In this document: positions 40,387 to 50,112 of the stretch, piece after piece | Position numbering within the stretch: position 1 is the first letter of the stretch | Layout: every line of letters begins with the position of its first letter | From: a virus | IMG/VR virus record: IMGVR_UViG_3300046558_000185 | Coordinates: 1 to 64,000 of that record | Reading direction: 5' to 3' (one strand) | Length of the DNA stretch: 64,000 nucleotides | Notes under the pieces: model-generated | Told to the model about the DNA's origin: nothing | The model's database searches: none | The model's input: only the letters and a program-made list of their open reading frames with translations | Made by a program: the position numbers and the translations under genes

Positions 40387-40904
40387 TGGGACGCCTCGAC
40401 TGGAAGACGCACGGACGGTTCAACGCCAACTACGAGACCACGGACATCATGGCGACCCTGCGCGGGCGCCAGACGGAGATCGGGGAGCGGGTGGAGTACT
40501 ACCGCTTCTCCCACACCGACCCCAACGGCGACGACCTCTACGACGAGGGCACCGGCCAGGGCAAGATCTTCGTCGGCCCCTACCGGATCCCCGCGCTGCA
40601 CGTGGTCCACAACCAGGGCCCGGCCCACGACACGACCCAGGGCCTGTACACGGTGGACAACCTCTCCGTCACCGCGTCCTTCGACGCGCTGCGGAAGATG
40701 GGGTTCACCGACCAGGACATCGACCACCAGAAGTACCTGACCGACCGGATCGTCTACGACGACTCGGTATTTCGGGTCACGTCGATTTCGATCCTCGGGC
40801 AGATCCAGAACCGGGACATCATCGTCGGCCTGGAATGCGTCCAGATGAAACCGGACGAGCTGGTCAACGATGCCCAGTTCTCGCGCTGGTCCCAGAAGTC
40901 CTGA
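40386..40904 (+). CDS. neck/connector protein (172 aa)
   Basis: ATG 40386 overlaps the previous stop. Beta-rich (GKIFVGPYRIPALHVVH; DRIVYDDSVFRVTSIS), consistent with a head-closure or tail-completion protein by size and order. Confidence 0.65.
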   Translation: MGRLDWKTHGRFNANYETTDIMATLRGRQTEIGERVEYYRFSHTDPNGDDLYDEGTGQGKIFVGPYRIPALHVVHNQGPAHDTTQGLYTVDNLSVTASFDALRKMGFTDQDIDHQKYLTDRIVYDDSVFRVTSISILGQIQNRDIIVGLECVQMKPDELVNDAQFSRWSQKS

Positions 40905-40982
40905 CTACAAACTTCGACGGCCTTCTTGAGATCCTGAATTGCGGAAGACTTCCGCATTCCGAGATCCCGCGAGGCTCACTGC

Positions 40983-41633
40983 ATGCCATGGCTCATCAAT
41001 GAGGACCGCGCCGTAAAGGCAAAACTCCAGGGCCTCACCGTCACCGACGTGAACGCACCCGACGGCCGTGCTGTCGCGGTGCGCTATCGCGTGCCGGAGA
41101 GCGAGCTGGCCCAGCAGACGTTCCCCCTGATCGTCATCGAGCACGCGGGGATCGACAAGGCCGACGAGCGTGAACACCGAGGCTACGTACGCCTTCCCTA
41201 CGCGCCAGAGGGCGCCGAGAAGTGGTGGAACCCCGACGACCCGTCCTACGACGTCACCAAGTCGCCGTACATCGTCGAGTTCCCCATCCCGTACGACCTG
41301 CGGTACCGGATCGTCGTCTTCTCCCGCACCTACTGGCACGACATGGCGCTCGCTGCGGCTCTAGCCCAGCACGACCGGATTCCCGCCCGCTTCGGATTCC
41401 TTTCGATTCCCGAGGACGGGACGGTGCGCCGTCTGGATTTGCTCGGCGGGCCCGAGTTGGTCGACACCCGCGACGAGGACGGAAAGCGTCTGTTCCGTCG
41501 CGAGTACCTGATCTCTGTTTCCAGCGAAATGCTTCCGGCGACGGCCTCGCACTACGCGCAGGCTCAGTCCGTGGCGCTGGACTTCGAGTACTACCTGGAA
41601 GACGTAACCGAACCACAGACACCGGGACATTGA
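40983..41633 (+). CDS. tail terminator/completion protein (216 aa)
   Basis: Lies immediately before the sheath gene. VRYRVPESELAQQTFPLIVIEH, PIPYDLRYRIVVFSRTYWHDMAL and DEDGKRLFRREYLISV fit tail-terminator-like proteins. The 78-nt gap upstream contains a GCGGAAG/CTTCCGC repeat. Confidence 0.65.
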   Translation: MPWLINEDRAVKAKLQGLTVTDVNAPDGRAVAVRYRVPESELAQQTFPLIVIEHAGIDKADEREHRGYVRLPYAPEGAEKWWNPDDPSYDVTKSPYIVEFPIPYDLRYRIVVFSRTYWHDMALAAALAQHDRIPARFGFLSIPEDGTVRRLDLLGGPELVDTRDEDGKRLFRREYLISVSSEMLPATASHYAQAQSVALDFEYYLEDVTEPQTPGH

Positions 41634-41674
41634 ATCGTAGCCCCAGGAATTCACCCCCTTACAGGAGATAACAG

Positions 41675-43219
41675 ATGACTGTCTACAAGCGTCCCGGTGT
41701 GTACATCGGAGAGACGTTGACGCCGCTCGCGCAGACGGTGACGACCCCCGGCGACTCGGTCGCGGCCTTCGTCGGTACCTCGAAGCAGGGCGGTCCGCTC
41801 GCCCCCACCCTGGTGTCGTCCTGGTCGCAGTACGTGGCCACCTACGGCGGCTTCGGGGACACATCCGACCTGCTCCCGTTCGCCGTCTACTCCTTCTTCA
41901 ACAACGGCGGCAACAGCGCCTACATCGTGCGCGCGGCTGCCTCCGACGCGGTCGCCGCCTCCGTCACCCTGGACGACACCGAGGCGACCCCGCAGGACAC
42001 CCTCAAGATCAAGGCGATCTCCCCGGGCTCCTGGGGCAACAACGTCTTCGTCGACATCACGGCGGGCTCCTCCGGCTCCGGCCGGTTCGACCTGTACGTC
42101 TACGTCGGCGGGGACACGGCCGCCTACCTCAAGGAGCGGTTCACCGACGTCTCCCTGGACCCGGCCGACTCCCGCAACGCGCAGGCGCTGATCAACTCCC
42201 CGGTCACCGGCTCCGCCTTCATCCAGGTCGAGAGTCTGCTCGCCACCACGTGGGCGGCCGACCACGCCCCGGCGATACAGACCGGTGTCCCGCTGGCAGG
42301 CGGCTCCGACGGCGTGGCGGCCGTCGACCTGGCCACGGCCACCCAGCGGCTGGAGGTCGTCGAGGACAACCTGGTGCTGAACGTGCCGGGCGTGACCGAC
42401 TCCACCGTGCTCAACCCGATCATCGAGTGGGCCGAGGACCAGGGCACCGTCTTCGTCGTCGTGGACGGTCAGAAGCCCTCCAGCGCCGACAACGCACACT
42501 CCTACGCGCTGAGCCTCCAGGGAATGTCCACGGGTGGCTCCGCGATCCGCGCGTCGTCCTACGCGGCCATCTACGGCCCGTGGCTGATCGTCAACGACCC
42601 GGCTACGACCGCCTCCGGCTCGGCCCGCCTGCTGCCTCCTGGCGGCGCGGTCCTGGGCCAGTACAGCCGCACCGACGCCTCGCGCGGTGTGCAGAAGCCT
42701 CCGGCCGGTATCGACACCGTCCTGCGGGGCGTACTCGACGTGCAGTTCCGGTTCTCCAACGCGGACCAGGACGCGCTGAACGTCGCGGGCATCAACGTCA
42801 TCAAGTCCCTGCCGGGCACCGGCTTCGTCATCTACGGCGCCCGCACCCTGAGCGTCGGCATGCCGGACCGGTACATCTCCGTGCGCCGGTCCCTGATGCT
42901 GGTCAAGAAGGGCATCCTCGACGCCACCCGCTTCGCGGTGTTCGAGCCCAACGACCAGATCCTGTGGGACCAGGTCAACGCCGTCATCTCGCAGTACCTG
43001 CTCACCCTGATGCAGACGGGCGTGCTGGCCGGAACCACTCCGGACCAGGCCTTCTTCGTGGTCTGCGACTCCACGAACAACACGGTCGCGTCGGTGGCGA
43101 ACGGCGTCGTGAACATCTCTGTCGGTGTCGCTCTCCAGACCCCGGCCGAGTTCATCGTCATCGAGATCGGCCAGTACAGCGGCGGTTCCTCCGCCACTGA
43201 CTCGACGGCCACTTCCTGA
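41675..43219 (+). CDS. contractile tail sheath protein
   Basis: 514 aa, AGGAG before ATG 41675. The N-terminus KRPGVYIGE and VAAFVGTSKQGG plus FFNNGGNSAYIVRA are sheath hallmarks. The C-terminus (DRYISVRRSLMLVKKGI, FEPNDQILWDQVN) also matches. It establishes the myovirus-type tail. Confidence 0.95.
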   Translation: MTVYKRPGVYIGETLTPLAQTVTTPGDSVAAFVGTSKQGGPLAPTLVSSWSQYVATYGGFGDTSDLLPFAVYSFFNNGGNSAYIVRAAASDAVAASVTLDDTEATPQDTLKIKAISPGSWGNNVFVDITAGSSGSGRFDLYVYVGGDTAAYLKERFTDVSLDPADSRNAQALINSPVTGSAFIQVESLLATTWAADHAPAIQTGVPLAGGSDGVAAVDLATATQRLEVVEDNLVLNVPGVTDSTVLNPIIEWAEDQGTVFVVVDGQKPSSADNAHSYALSLQGMSTGGSAIRASSYAAIYGPWLIVNDPATTASGSARLLPPGGAVLGQYSRTDASRGVQKPPAGIDTVLRGVLDVQFRFSNADQDALNVAGINVIKSLPGTGFVIYGARTLSVGMPDRYISVRRSLMLVKKGILDATRFAVFEPNDQILWDQVNAVISQYLLTLMQTGVLAGTTPDQAFFVVCDSTNNTVASVANGVVNISVGVALQTPAEFIVIEIGQYSGGSSATDSTATS

Positions 43220-43233
43220 GAGGTAACCCACTG

Positions 43234-43785
43234 ATGGCTACGACTACGTCCACCGTCGGACATATCGCTTCCGATCCCTTGCGGAATTTCAAGTTCCAGG
43301 TCCAGATCCAGCACCCGGGCATCAAGGGTTTCGCCCGAATGGGATTCATGTCCGTCTCGGGCCTGAACGTCACGACCGAGGTAATTCCGTACCGTGAGGG
43401 CGGAATGAACACAACGACCCAGAAGATGCCAGGGCAGAGCGACTTCGCCCCCATCACCCTTTCCAAGGGACTCGCTGTCGGCGACTCCCAGATGATGGAC
43501 TGGATGCGGCAGTTGTTCACCGTCATCCAGGGCACCGGAAACGGAAAGGCCGGTGCGGAATTCCGGCACATGGTCGACATCAAGGTGCTCGACCACCCGG
43601 TCACTTCCGGCGCCACTCCCGCCAAGGCCGCATTCCGCGTCTACAACGCGTGGCCCACGGCGGTTGCCTTCTCGGACCTGGACGCTGGCGCCAACGCGAT
43701 CATCGTCCAGCAGATGACCCTCGCCCACGAGGGTTTCGAGTTCAAGTTGGCTAACAGTGTCGGCTCGTCTTCCGTTAGTTTCTAA
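43234..43785 (+). CDS. tail tube protein (gp19-like)
   Basis: 183 aa directly after the sheath. DPLRNFKFQVQIQHPG, FMSVSGLNVTTEVIPYREGG and AFRVYNAWPTAVAFSDLDAG are typical of T4-gp19-type tube proteins. Confidence 0.93.
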   Translation: MATTTSTVGHIASDPLRNFKFQVQIQHPGIKGFARMGFMSVSGLNVTTEVIPYREGGMNTTTQKMPGQSDFAPITLSKGLAVGDSQMMDWMRQLFTVIQGTGNGKAGAEFRHMVDIKVLDHPVTSGATPAKAAFRVYNAWPTAVAFSDLDAGANAIIVQQMTLAHEGFEFKLANSVGSSSVSF

Positions 43786-43821
43786 TAGCGGAATCGACCG
43801 ACTCGACTAGGAGCAAAACCA

Positions 43822-44685
43822 GTGGCAAACGACCTTCATACCGAGGGGTTCTCCAGCCCTCTCTCCAACCCTGGTCAGGCAAATGCCGCCATCGCGGCGC
43901 TGCTATCCCAGGGGGCCGAGGTCGCCAAGCCCGAGATCGCTGTCCCGGCAGGTGGCCAGTTCCGCCTGCCGGGCGGTTTCGTTTCGGGCAACGACTTCGC
44001 CAACGCCCGCTACGACGCCGAGGTACGTGAACTGACCGGCGGCGACGAGGAAGCCATCACCAAGGCCCGCAACGGCGGCATCGGCAAGTTCATCTCCACC
44101 CTGCTCGCCAGCGGCACCGTCTCCGTGGGTGATCAGAAGTCCAGTCCCGTCCTGCTCAGCAACCTCCTGCTCGGCGACCGCGACACGCTTCTGCTGGAGA
44201 TCCGACGCGCGACCTACGGCGACGAGATCGTCTGGGACCGCTACTCCTGCCCGCACTGCGGCGAGGAGTTCCGACTCTCCGTCACCCTCGACGAGATCCC
44301 TGTCCGACGACTGGCCGACCCCGCTGACCGTGTCTTCGAAGTCGAACTCCGCAGGGGTCGCAAGGCCTACGTCCGACTTCCCATCGGCGCCGACCAGGAC
44401 GCCGTCCTCGCCATCGTCGACCGCGCCACGGAATCCGAGCAGAACACGCTCCTGATTTCCCGCTGCCTCATTTCCGTAGTCGAGGCCGATGGCAGTGAAA
44501 ACGCCGTCACAGGAAATCCTGACTTCGCCCGCGCTCTGGGCCTTCTCGACCGCAAGCGCATCCTCGACGCCATTGAGGAAAAGCAGCCGGGCCCTCAGTA
44601 CAATGATGTCAAGTTCACGCACGACTCGTGCGGAAAGGAGGTCCCCCTCTTCATCAGTGCGGGGGACCTGTTTCAGGGCCTGTAA
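43822..44685 (+). CDS. tail assembly chaperone / gp26-like protein (zero-frame product)
   Basis: 287 aa from GTG 43822 (AGGAG upstream). A zinc ribbon starts at YSCPHCGEEF, with a second Cys at DSCGKEVPLF near the end, as in T4-gp26-type proteins. Codons 5-7 are CTTCATACC. Candidate +1 slip sites near the 3' end are CCC-C (44643-44647), GGG-G (44661-44665) and CTG-TAA-C (44680-44686). Confidence 0.78.
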   Translation: MANDLHTEGFSSPLSNPGQANAAIAALLSQGAEVAKPEIAVPAGGQFRLPGGFVSGNDFANARYDAEVRELTGGDEEAITKARNGGIGKFISTLLASGTVSVGDQKSSPVLLSNLLLGDRDTLLLEIRRATYGDEIVWDRYSCPHCGEEFRLSVTLDEIPVRRLADPADRVFEVELRRGRKAYVRLPIGADQDAVLAIVDRATESEQNTLLISRCLISVVEADGSENAVTGNPDFARALGLLDRKRILDAIEEKQPGPQYNDVKFTHDSCGKEVPLFISAGDLFQGL

Positions 44686-44845
44686 CTACCACGACACGTA
44701 CTTCGAATACGAGCAACTAGTCGAACTAAGTCCGGCGTGGAGCCTCAGCGAGATTCGCCGGTTGACCGTGCGCGAGCGTCTTCACTGGGTGAAGTGGTTC
44801 AGGGCGCAGCGACATAGGCGAAGTGCTGAGGCGGAAAATGGCTAG
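44666..44845 (+). CDS. frameshift extension of the tail chaperone
   Basis: The +1 (equivalent to -2) frame continues past the zero-frame stop for ~55 codons with coherent protein sequence (YFEYEQLVELSPAWSLSEIR, then RLTVRERLHWVKWFRA) and no ATG, GTG or TTG after 44659. Tail chaperones of many phages are made as two products by frameshift. The only in-frame start is GTG 44657, poorly spaced from AAGGAGG. Confidence 0.65.
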   Translation, partial: TCFRACNYHDTYFEYEQLVELSPAWSLSEIRRLTVRERLHWVKWFRAQRHRRSAEAENG

Positions 44846-47800
44846 CAACAACGTGGCGGGGCAGGGACCGCTCTTGGGCTGGAACAATGCCCAGGACGCG
44901 ATCTCTGCCCTTACGCGCACCATCAACGACTTGAACAAGGGCCTCAAGGGCGTAAATACCGGAGTCGGGCAGATGTCCCGCTCCCGTGGACTCGGCCTTG
45001 CGCTGGGCGACGTCTGGAACGGCACCAGCAACTACGCACACGGCCGCACCAACGGCGGACAGGTCGGTACGGGCTCGCCCACCGGCAACGGGGGCGGCGC
45101 GCGCTTCTCCACCAACAGCAACCAGGGTGGTGGCGCGGCCAACAACGGTGGCCAGGGCGGCAACAACGGTGGCTCCGGCGCCAACACACCTCGCCTGGGT
45201 GGCGGCGCGGCCAACAACGGCGGCCGACGCTCGAACAACGGTGGCCTCAAGGGCACGCTGTCCAGCGTCGTCGCGTGGGGCCAGAAGAAGTTGCCCGACC
45301 AGGTGGTCATGCAGACGACCGCCTACCAGGCCGCACAGGGCTCCTCCTCGTCCTGGCACACCCTGCGAGACCAGGGCTTCAAGAACAACTTCACCGCAGT
45401 GTCGACCCAGGACGCTGCGACGGCCTACGGCACGATGACCCGTACCGGTCTGTCGGCGGGCTCCTCCTCCTTCAACCAGCAGTGGAACTACGTCAAGGGC
45501 ACCTCGGGCTACATGAACCCGGGCATGTCCGAGACGCAGCGCGCCCAGGGAACGGCCGCCGCGTGGACCGCTGGCACGTACTACGGGATGCAGGCCATCG
45601 GCATCTCGACGATCAAGAACGGGCAGAAGCAGTCCCCGCGACAGATCGCCCAGCAGGCACTCGCCCGGTGGCCGAACCTCAAGAACCTGAAGACCAAGGA
45701 GCAGATCGCCGGAACGCTTGACAACGACCAGTCCGGCATCATGCAGTCCCTCTCCCGGACCTTGGACCCCAAGACCCTCGAACTGGTCCGTGGCGAACTC
45801 AAGGGCATGATGCTCGCGCAGGTGTCCGGCGCGTCCGCACAGACCTACGTCAACCTGGCCAACAAGCGCGACAACGGCAAGACGCAGGAGGAGAAGAACT
45901 CCGCTCAGTCCGCCCTCGGGAAGCTGGGCATCGGCGGGTCGACCGCCAACACCCTGATGACCCGCGCGGGAACCCTGCGCAACCAGGACGTCAACGAGAA
46001 CGACGGATTCACCGCAGGTCTCCAGACGGCGACGAAGTACCTGGACCAGTTCTCCACCGCGCTCCAGGGCGTCCTCAAGGCAACCGGCCTGTCCACGGCG
46101 ATGGGCGCAGTCGGAGGCGCCGGTTCGGTGCTCGGCTCCAGCCTCGGTGCCGGTGTGGGTGCCTGGGGCGCTGCGCGCGGTCTCAGCGGAGCCATGCGGC
46201 TCGGCAGCGGTCTGATGGGTAGCGGCGGAGGCGCTGGCGGCCTGCTGGGGCGTATACCCGGTGCCGCAGGCGCTGCGGGTGCGTTGGACCTGAGCGCGGG
46301 CGCTGTGGGGGCTGCTGGGGCCTACGGTGCCGGTGCCTACCTCACCCACCACTTCGGCTCGAAGGTCGTTGACAAGGTCAGCAAGAAGGGCGGGACGGGC
46401 AACAAGTGGGGCCACGTCGCGGTGGACGCCGGTACCGGCGCTCTCGCCGGTGCTGCGGTCGGCTCCGTCGTCCCCGTCATCGGTACCGCTGTCGGTGCCG
46501 CTGTCGGCGGAACGATCGGCGCGGGAGTGGGCATCGTCAGCAACTTCTTCGGCGGTGCCACGGCTGGCGGTGCGGCTGCGGCAACCGGCAGCAAGACGTC
46601 CGGTGCGAAGGCCACAGGAACATCGGGCGCGGGCAAGACTGCTGCGGCCGTCATCAAGGTTGCCATGAAGTACCTCGGTGTGAAGTACGTCTGGGGTGGC
46701 AGCACGCCGAAGGGCTTCGACTGCTCCGGACTGCTCCAGTACTCCTTCCGGCAGATCGGCGTCTCCCTGCCCCGCACCGCCGCGCAGCAGCAGCGGGCCG
46801 GTAAGAAGGTCAAGATGAGCGACGTGCGCCCCGGTGACCTGATGTTCAACGGTGACCCCGCGCACCACGTCGTGATGTGCATCGGCGGAGGCAGGCTGAT
46901 CGAGGCTCCGCACACGGGCGCCGTGGTACGGGTCCGCTCCTTCAAGCCCAGCGAGTTCACCAACGCCGTGCGGATCCTCGGCTCTGTCGGCAGCATGAGC
47001 GACGTCGGCAGCGACTCCGAGGACACGGCCGGGTCGGACTCCAACCGGCTGTCCAGCATGGGCTTCGGTGGTGACGTCGGCGCGTACGGATCAACCGAGG
47101 AAGTCGACGCCATCGCGGCGGGCATCTCCACGGCTCAGATCAACACCGGCTCCAGCGCGTCCAGCAAGGACACCTCCTCGGACGACTCCTCCAGCGACGT
47201 CCCCACGGGGGCGATGCCGAAGGGCAACGTCGCCAAGTGGATCAAGAGTGCGCTCGGGATCCTCAAGCAGGACACCAAGCACAACGAGTCCATCGTCAAC
47301 ACGATGATCATGCACGAGTCCAGCGGCAACCCCCGGGCCATCAACCGCACCGACTCCAATGCCAAGGCGGGCCACCCGTCCAAGGGCATTATGCAGACCA
47401 TCGATTCGACGTTCAACGCGTATTCGCTCAAGGGCCACAAGGACATTTGGAACCCGGTCGATAACATCATTGCCGGTGTGCGCTACGCGGAATCGCGCTA
47501 CCACAGCCTGGACAATGTCCCCGGAATCAAGGCCATGGCGAATGGCGGCGCGTACAAGGGATACGCGGTCGGCTCGACCAACATCGACGTCGACCAGACG
47601 GCCCGCGTACACAAGGGCGAGATGATCATCCCGGCCTACCAGGCCGAGGCTGTGCGTGCCGCGCTGTCTGGCAACACGCCACTGAGCAACGGAGTCGGCG
47701 GGCTTCATACCAAGGGTGGCGCGGCCACCCTGCACTTCAATGCCGGTGCGATCACCGTGAAGGTGCAAGGTGCCATGGACTCCCAGTCGGCCCGTGACGC

Positions 47801-47867
47801 TGCTCAGCAGATCATGACGGCCATCGCCGAGGACAACCGAATCAACCTCATCGCGGCAGGTAACTAA
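44838..47867 (+). CDS. tape measure protein with NlpC/P60 and lytic transglycosylase domains
   Basis: About 1009 aa. After a Gly/Asn-rich linker (~75-135) and long helical and Gly/Ala membrane-like segments, an NlpC/P60 domain (KYVWGGSTPKGFDCSG, C629) is followed by an SLT-type lysozyme domain (MHESSGNPRAINR, E827; KGIMQTIDSTF). ATG 44838 is preferred to GTG 44823. It sets tail length and opens the cell wall during DNA entry. Carries CTTCATACC (47703). Confidence 0.9.
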   Translation: MASNNVAGQGPLLGWNNAQDAISALTRTINDLNKGLKGVNTGVGQMSRSRGLGLALGDVWNGTSNYAHGRTNGGQVGTGSPTGNGGGARFSTNSNQGGGAANNGGQGGNNGGSGANTPRLGGGAANNGGRRSNNGGLKGTLSSVVAWGQKKLPDQVVMQTTAYQAAQGSSSSWHTLRDQGFKNNFTAVSTQDAATAYGTMTRTGLSAGSSSFNQQWNYVKGTSGYMNPGMSETQRAQGTAAAWTAGTYYGMQAIGISTIKNGQKQSPRQIAQQALARWPNLKNLKTKEQIAGTLDNDQSGIMQSLSRTLDPKTLELVRGELKGMMLAQVSGASAQTYVNLANKRDNGKTQEEKNSAQSALGKLGIGGSTANTLMTRAGTLRNQDVNENDGFTAGLQTATKYLDQFSTALQGVLKATGLSTAMGAVGGAGSVLGSSLGAGVGAWGAARGLSGAMRLGSGLMGSGGGAGGLLGRIPGAAGAAGALDLSAGAVGAAGAYGAGAYLTHHFGSKVVDKVSKKGGTGNKWGHVAVDAGTGALAGAAVGSVVPVIGTAVGAAVGGTIGAGVGIVSNFFGGATAGGAAAATGSKTSGAKATGTSGAGKTAAAVIKVAMKYLGVKYVWGGSTPKGFDCSGLLQYSFRQIGVSLPRTAAQQQRAGKKVKMSDVRPGDLMFNGDPAHHVVMCIGGGRLIEAPHTGAVVRVRSFKPSEFTNAVRILGSVGSMSDVGSDSEDTAGSDSNRLSSMGFGGDVGAYGSTEEVDAIAAGISTAQINTGSSASSKDTSSDDSSSDVPTGAMPKGNVAKWIKSALGILKQDTKHNESIVNTMIMHESSGNPRAINRTDSNAKAGHPSKGIMQTIDSTFNAYSLKGHKDIWNPVDNIIAGVRYAESRYHSLDNVPGIKAMANGGAYKGYAVGSTNIDVDQTARVHKGEMIIPAYQAEAVRAALSGNTPLSNGVGGLHTKGGAATLHFNAGAITVKVQGAMDSQSARDAAQQIMTAIAEDNRINLIAAGN

Positions 47868-47869
47868 CA

Positions 47870-47899
47870 ATGCGACTTCATACTCGGGCGGTCGCGTAA
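47870..47899 (+). CDS. 9-residue leader ORF MRLHTRAVA
   Basis: ATG 47870 starts 2 nt after the tape measure stop, and its TAA overlaps the ATG of the next gene (TAATG). It contains CTTCATACT in frame as Leu-His-Thr. It occupies the whole gap between two structural genes. Confidence 0.45.
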   Translation: MRLHTRAVA

Positions 47900-48702
47900 T
47901 GGCCGCCAGCAAGATAACCGACAACGGTCCCTTCGACCCGCGAATCACCAGCATTCCGTTCACCCAGAACCTGGGCGGGGTCGACTGGGTTACCGGGTCG
48001 GGCGGAAAGAAGTTGACCCGGGGATTCATCATTCAGGAGAAGGCAGTGAGCGGTGCCCGCCAGCGCTGCAACTTCCTCTACAACCCGAGCACGATCAGCA
48101 TCTCCCACGGCATCGACACCAACGTGCTGTCCGACCCGAACGCAGTGAACAAGGACGACGTCACCGCCGGGCAGACGCTGCTCCCGCTCCAGCAGACGCT
48201 GTCGTTCAGCCTGCTCTTCGACCGTACCTACGAACTGTGGGACTCCTCGAAGTTGTACGGGGAGGCCGCCACGATGGTGCCTTCCTTCGGCGTGGCCTAC
48301 GACATCCTCGCCCTGTACAAGATCACCGGTATCGCCACCCCGATGCCGGTCACCGACGACAGCAGTTCCGACGCGGACGCCTACAAGAAGGCGTTCTCGA
48401 AGGGCACCTACACCAACGGTCCGGCCGGTCCCATGACCTACGTACCGGTGTACGTCGTGATCGGCACGTCGCTGTCCTACTACGGCGTCATCCAGCAGTT
48501 GGACCTCCAGTACACCCACTGGACCCAGGAGATGATCCCCTCCCGCGCGCAGGTCACCGTCACCGTGACGCTCCTGCCGACGCCGCAGGGCGGCAACAAG
48601 TACGAGGCCAAGCCCGGCTTCATCGGCCCCCGCGCGGGCAACTGGGGCGACCCGCTGTCTGCCTCCGAGCAGGCGGCCAAGAGCGGAAAGGCCGGACGGT
48701 GA
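47899..48702 (+). CDS. baseplate/tail hub-associated protein (267 aa)
   Basis: Directly downstream of the tape measure. CNFLYNPSTISISHGID and TLSFSLLFDRTYELWD are typical of small baseplate proteins that join the tube to the hub. No good Shine-Dalgarno; coupling to the leader ORF is likely. Confidence 0.7.
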   Translation: MAASKITDNGPFDPRITSIPFTQNLGGVDWVTGSGGKKLTRGFIIQEKAVSGARQRCNFLYNPSTISISHGIDTNVLSDPNAVNKDDVTAGQTLLPLQQTLSFSLLFDRTYELWDSSKLYGEAATMVPSFGVAYDILALYKITGIATPMPVTDDSSSDADAYKKAFSKGTYTNGPAGPMTYVPVYVVIGTSLSYYGVIQQLDLQYTHWTQEMIPSRAQVTVTVTLLPTPQGGNKYEAKPGFIGPRAGNWGDPLSASEQAAKSGKAGR

Positions 48703-48971
48703 TCACCAACAACTCCCGCTACGCAGACTCCACGCTCACCCTCGTCGCCTCCAGCCGGGGCACCAACCTCACCGTCGTGCCCGGCCAGCAGCGAGAGTGG
48801 ACGTTCAACTTCACATACCACCAGTTGACGTCGGCCGACCGTATCGACCTGCTCGCGCAGCAGTACTACGGCGACCCCAGCATGTGGTGGCACATCGCCG
48901 ACGCGAACCCGGAGATCATGGACTGGACCGTGATCACCCCGGGGCAGATCGTGCGGGTCCCCAGTGTCTGA
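48699..48971 (+). CDS. LysM-like tail protein X / gp53-like (90 aa)
   Basis: GTG 48699 overlaps the previous stop. YHQLTSADRIDLLAQQYYGD, then WWHIADANPEI and PGQIVRVP are the LysM-type fold of small baseplate proteins (tail protein X). Confidence 0.78.
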   Translation: MITNNSRYADSTLTLVASSRGTNLTVVPGQQREWTFNFTYHQLTSADRIDLLAQQYYGDPSMWWHIADANPEIMDWTVITPGQIVRVPSV

Positions 48972-50112
48972 GCAGCCACCTGTCACCCGGCTGGCCATCG
49001 GCGCGGACCGGGTGACCGACTACATCTACCGGGTCGAGGTCCGCGAAGGCTATGGCGCCCACGCCATGGCCATCATCGACGTGTCCACGCCCATCGGCCG
49101 GACCGCCTACCCCGAGCTGGCCCCCGTGGTCCTGGACTACGGCCGGTCCCCGAACGACATGTCGCGCTGGTACGGCTACGTACACCACTCCAGCGTGATG
49201 GCCACCTCTGCCAACCAGACCGTCACCACCCGGTACATCTGCATCGGGACGTCGCTGCCCATGAACACCCAGCGCACACGGTCGTGGAAGAACGTCAGCC
49301 CCACGTCGATCGTGCGGCAGGTGGGCCGGGAGAACGGGCTCCGTACGGTCATCTCCCCGAGCGCCCGGCGCCTCACCTACTGGGCGCAGTCTGGCCAGTC
49401 CGATTTCAAGTTGGTGTCCGACCTTGCGACCGAGACGGGTTTCCGCTTCTGGGTGGAAGGCACGACGCTGTACTTCCTGGACCCGCGAATTCTGCTCCTC
49501 GGGCAGAAGGCCCAGGACATTCCGGTGTTCACGAAGAGCCAGCGGCCCGGCAAGTACGACACCCTCCAGGACATGACGATCCTGGCGGGCACGATGATTC
49601 CTCGGGCCAACGGAACTACCGGCACGTCCGCCATTTCCGGCCTGGACGCAAAGACCGGCCGGGTCATTCAGGCGTCATCCTCGGCGAAGACCGGAGCGTC
49701 CTCGTTCCTGAACACGATCACCACGTCCCGCGCGGTCGACAACTACGCGGACGCCCAGGCACTCATGGAAGCGCGCACGCTGGCTTCGCAAGGATGGATC
49801 ACCATTCAGGCGACGGTATACGGCACGTCGAAGGTTTCCCCGGGAACGCTCATTGGTATTTCCGGCTCGTCGATTTCCTCCGACCGTCAGGGACGGTGGA
49901 TGGTCACCTCGACAAAGCACATCATCAACCGCAGCAAGGACAACTCCGGACTGCTGTTCACCACAACGGTGGATGCGGAAAGGGACCAGCCCTACGCGGT
50001 AACATTCCGAAGCGATGCGAACAAGCGTTTCAAGTTCGACAGCGTCCCGGCTGTTCTGAGAAACAAGCAGTTCTGGGAGTCGAGCCTTCTGGAGGATATC
50101 AATGTCGGCTGA
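48964..50112 (+). CDS. baseplate hub protein (gpD/gp27-like)
   Basis: 382 aa from GTG 48964. SPTSIVRQVGRENGL, QSDFKLVSDLATETGFRFWV and GTTLYFLDPR are hallmarks of late-control-D/VgrG-type hub proteins. Overlaps the spike gene by 11 nt. Confidence 0.82.
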   Translation: MSEQPPVTRLAIGADRVTDYIYRVEVREGYGAHAMAIIDVSTPIGRTAYPELAPVVLDYGRSPNDMSRWYGYVHHSSVMATSANQTVTTRYICIGTSLPMNTQRTRSWKNVSPTSIVRQVGRENGLRTVISPSARRLTYWAQSGQSDFKLVSDLATETGFRFWVEGTTLYFLDPRILLLGQKAQDIPVFTKSQRPGKYDTLQDMTILAGTMIPRANGTTGTSAISGLDAKTGRVIQASSSAKTGASSFLNTITTSRAVDNYADAQALMEARTLASQGWITIQATVYGTSKVSPGTLIGISGSSISSDRQGRWMVTSTKHIINRSKDNSGLLFTTTVDAERDQPYAVTFRSDANKRFKFDSVPAVLRNKQFWESSLLEDINVG

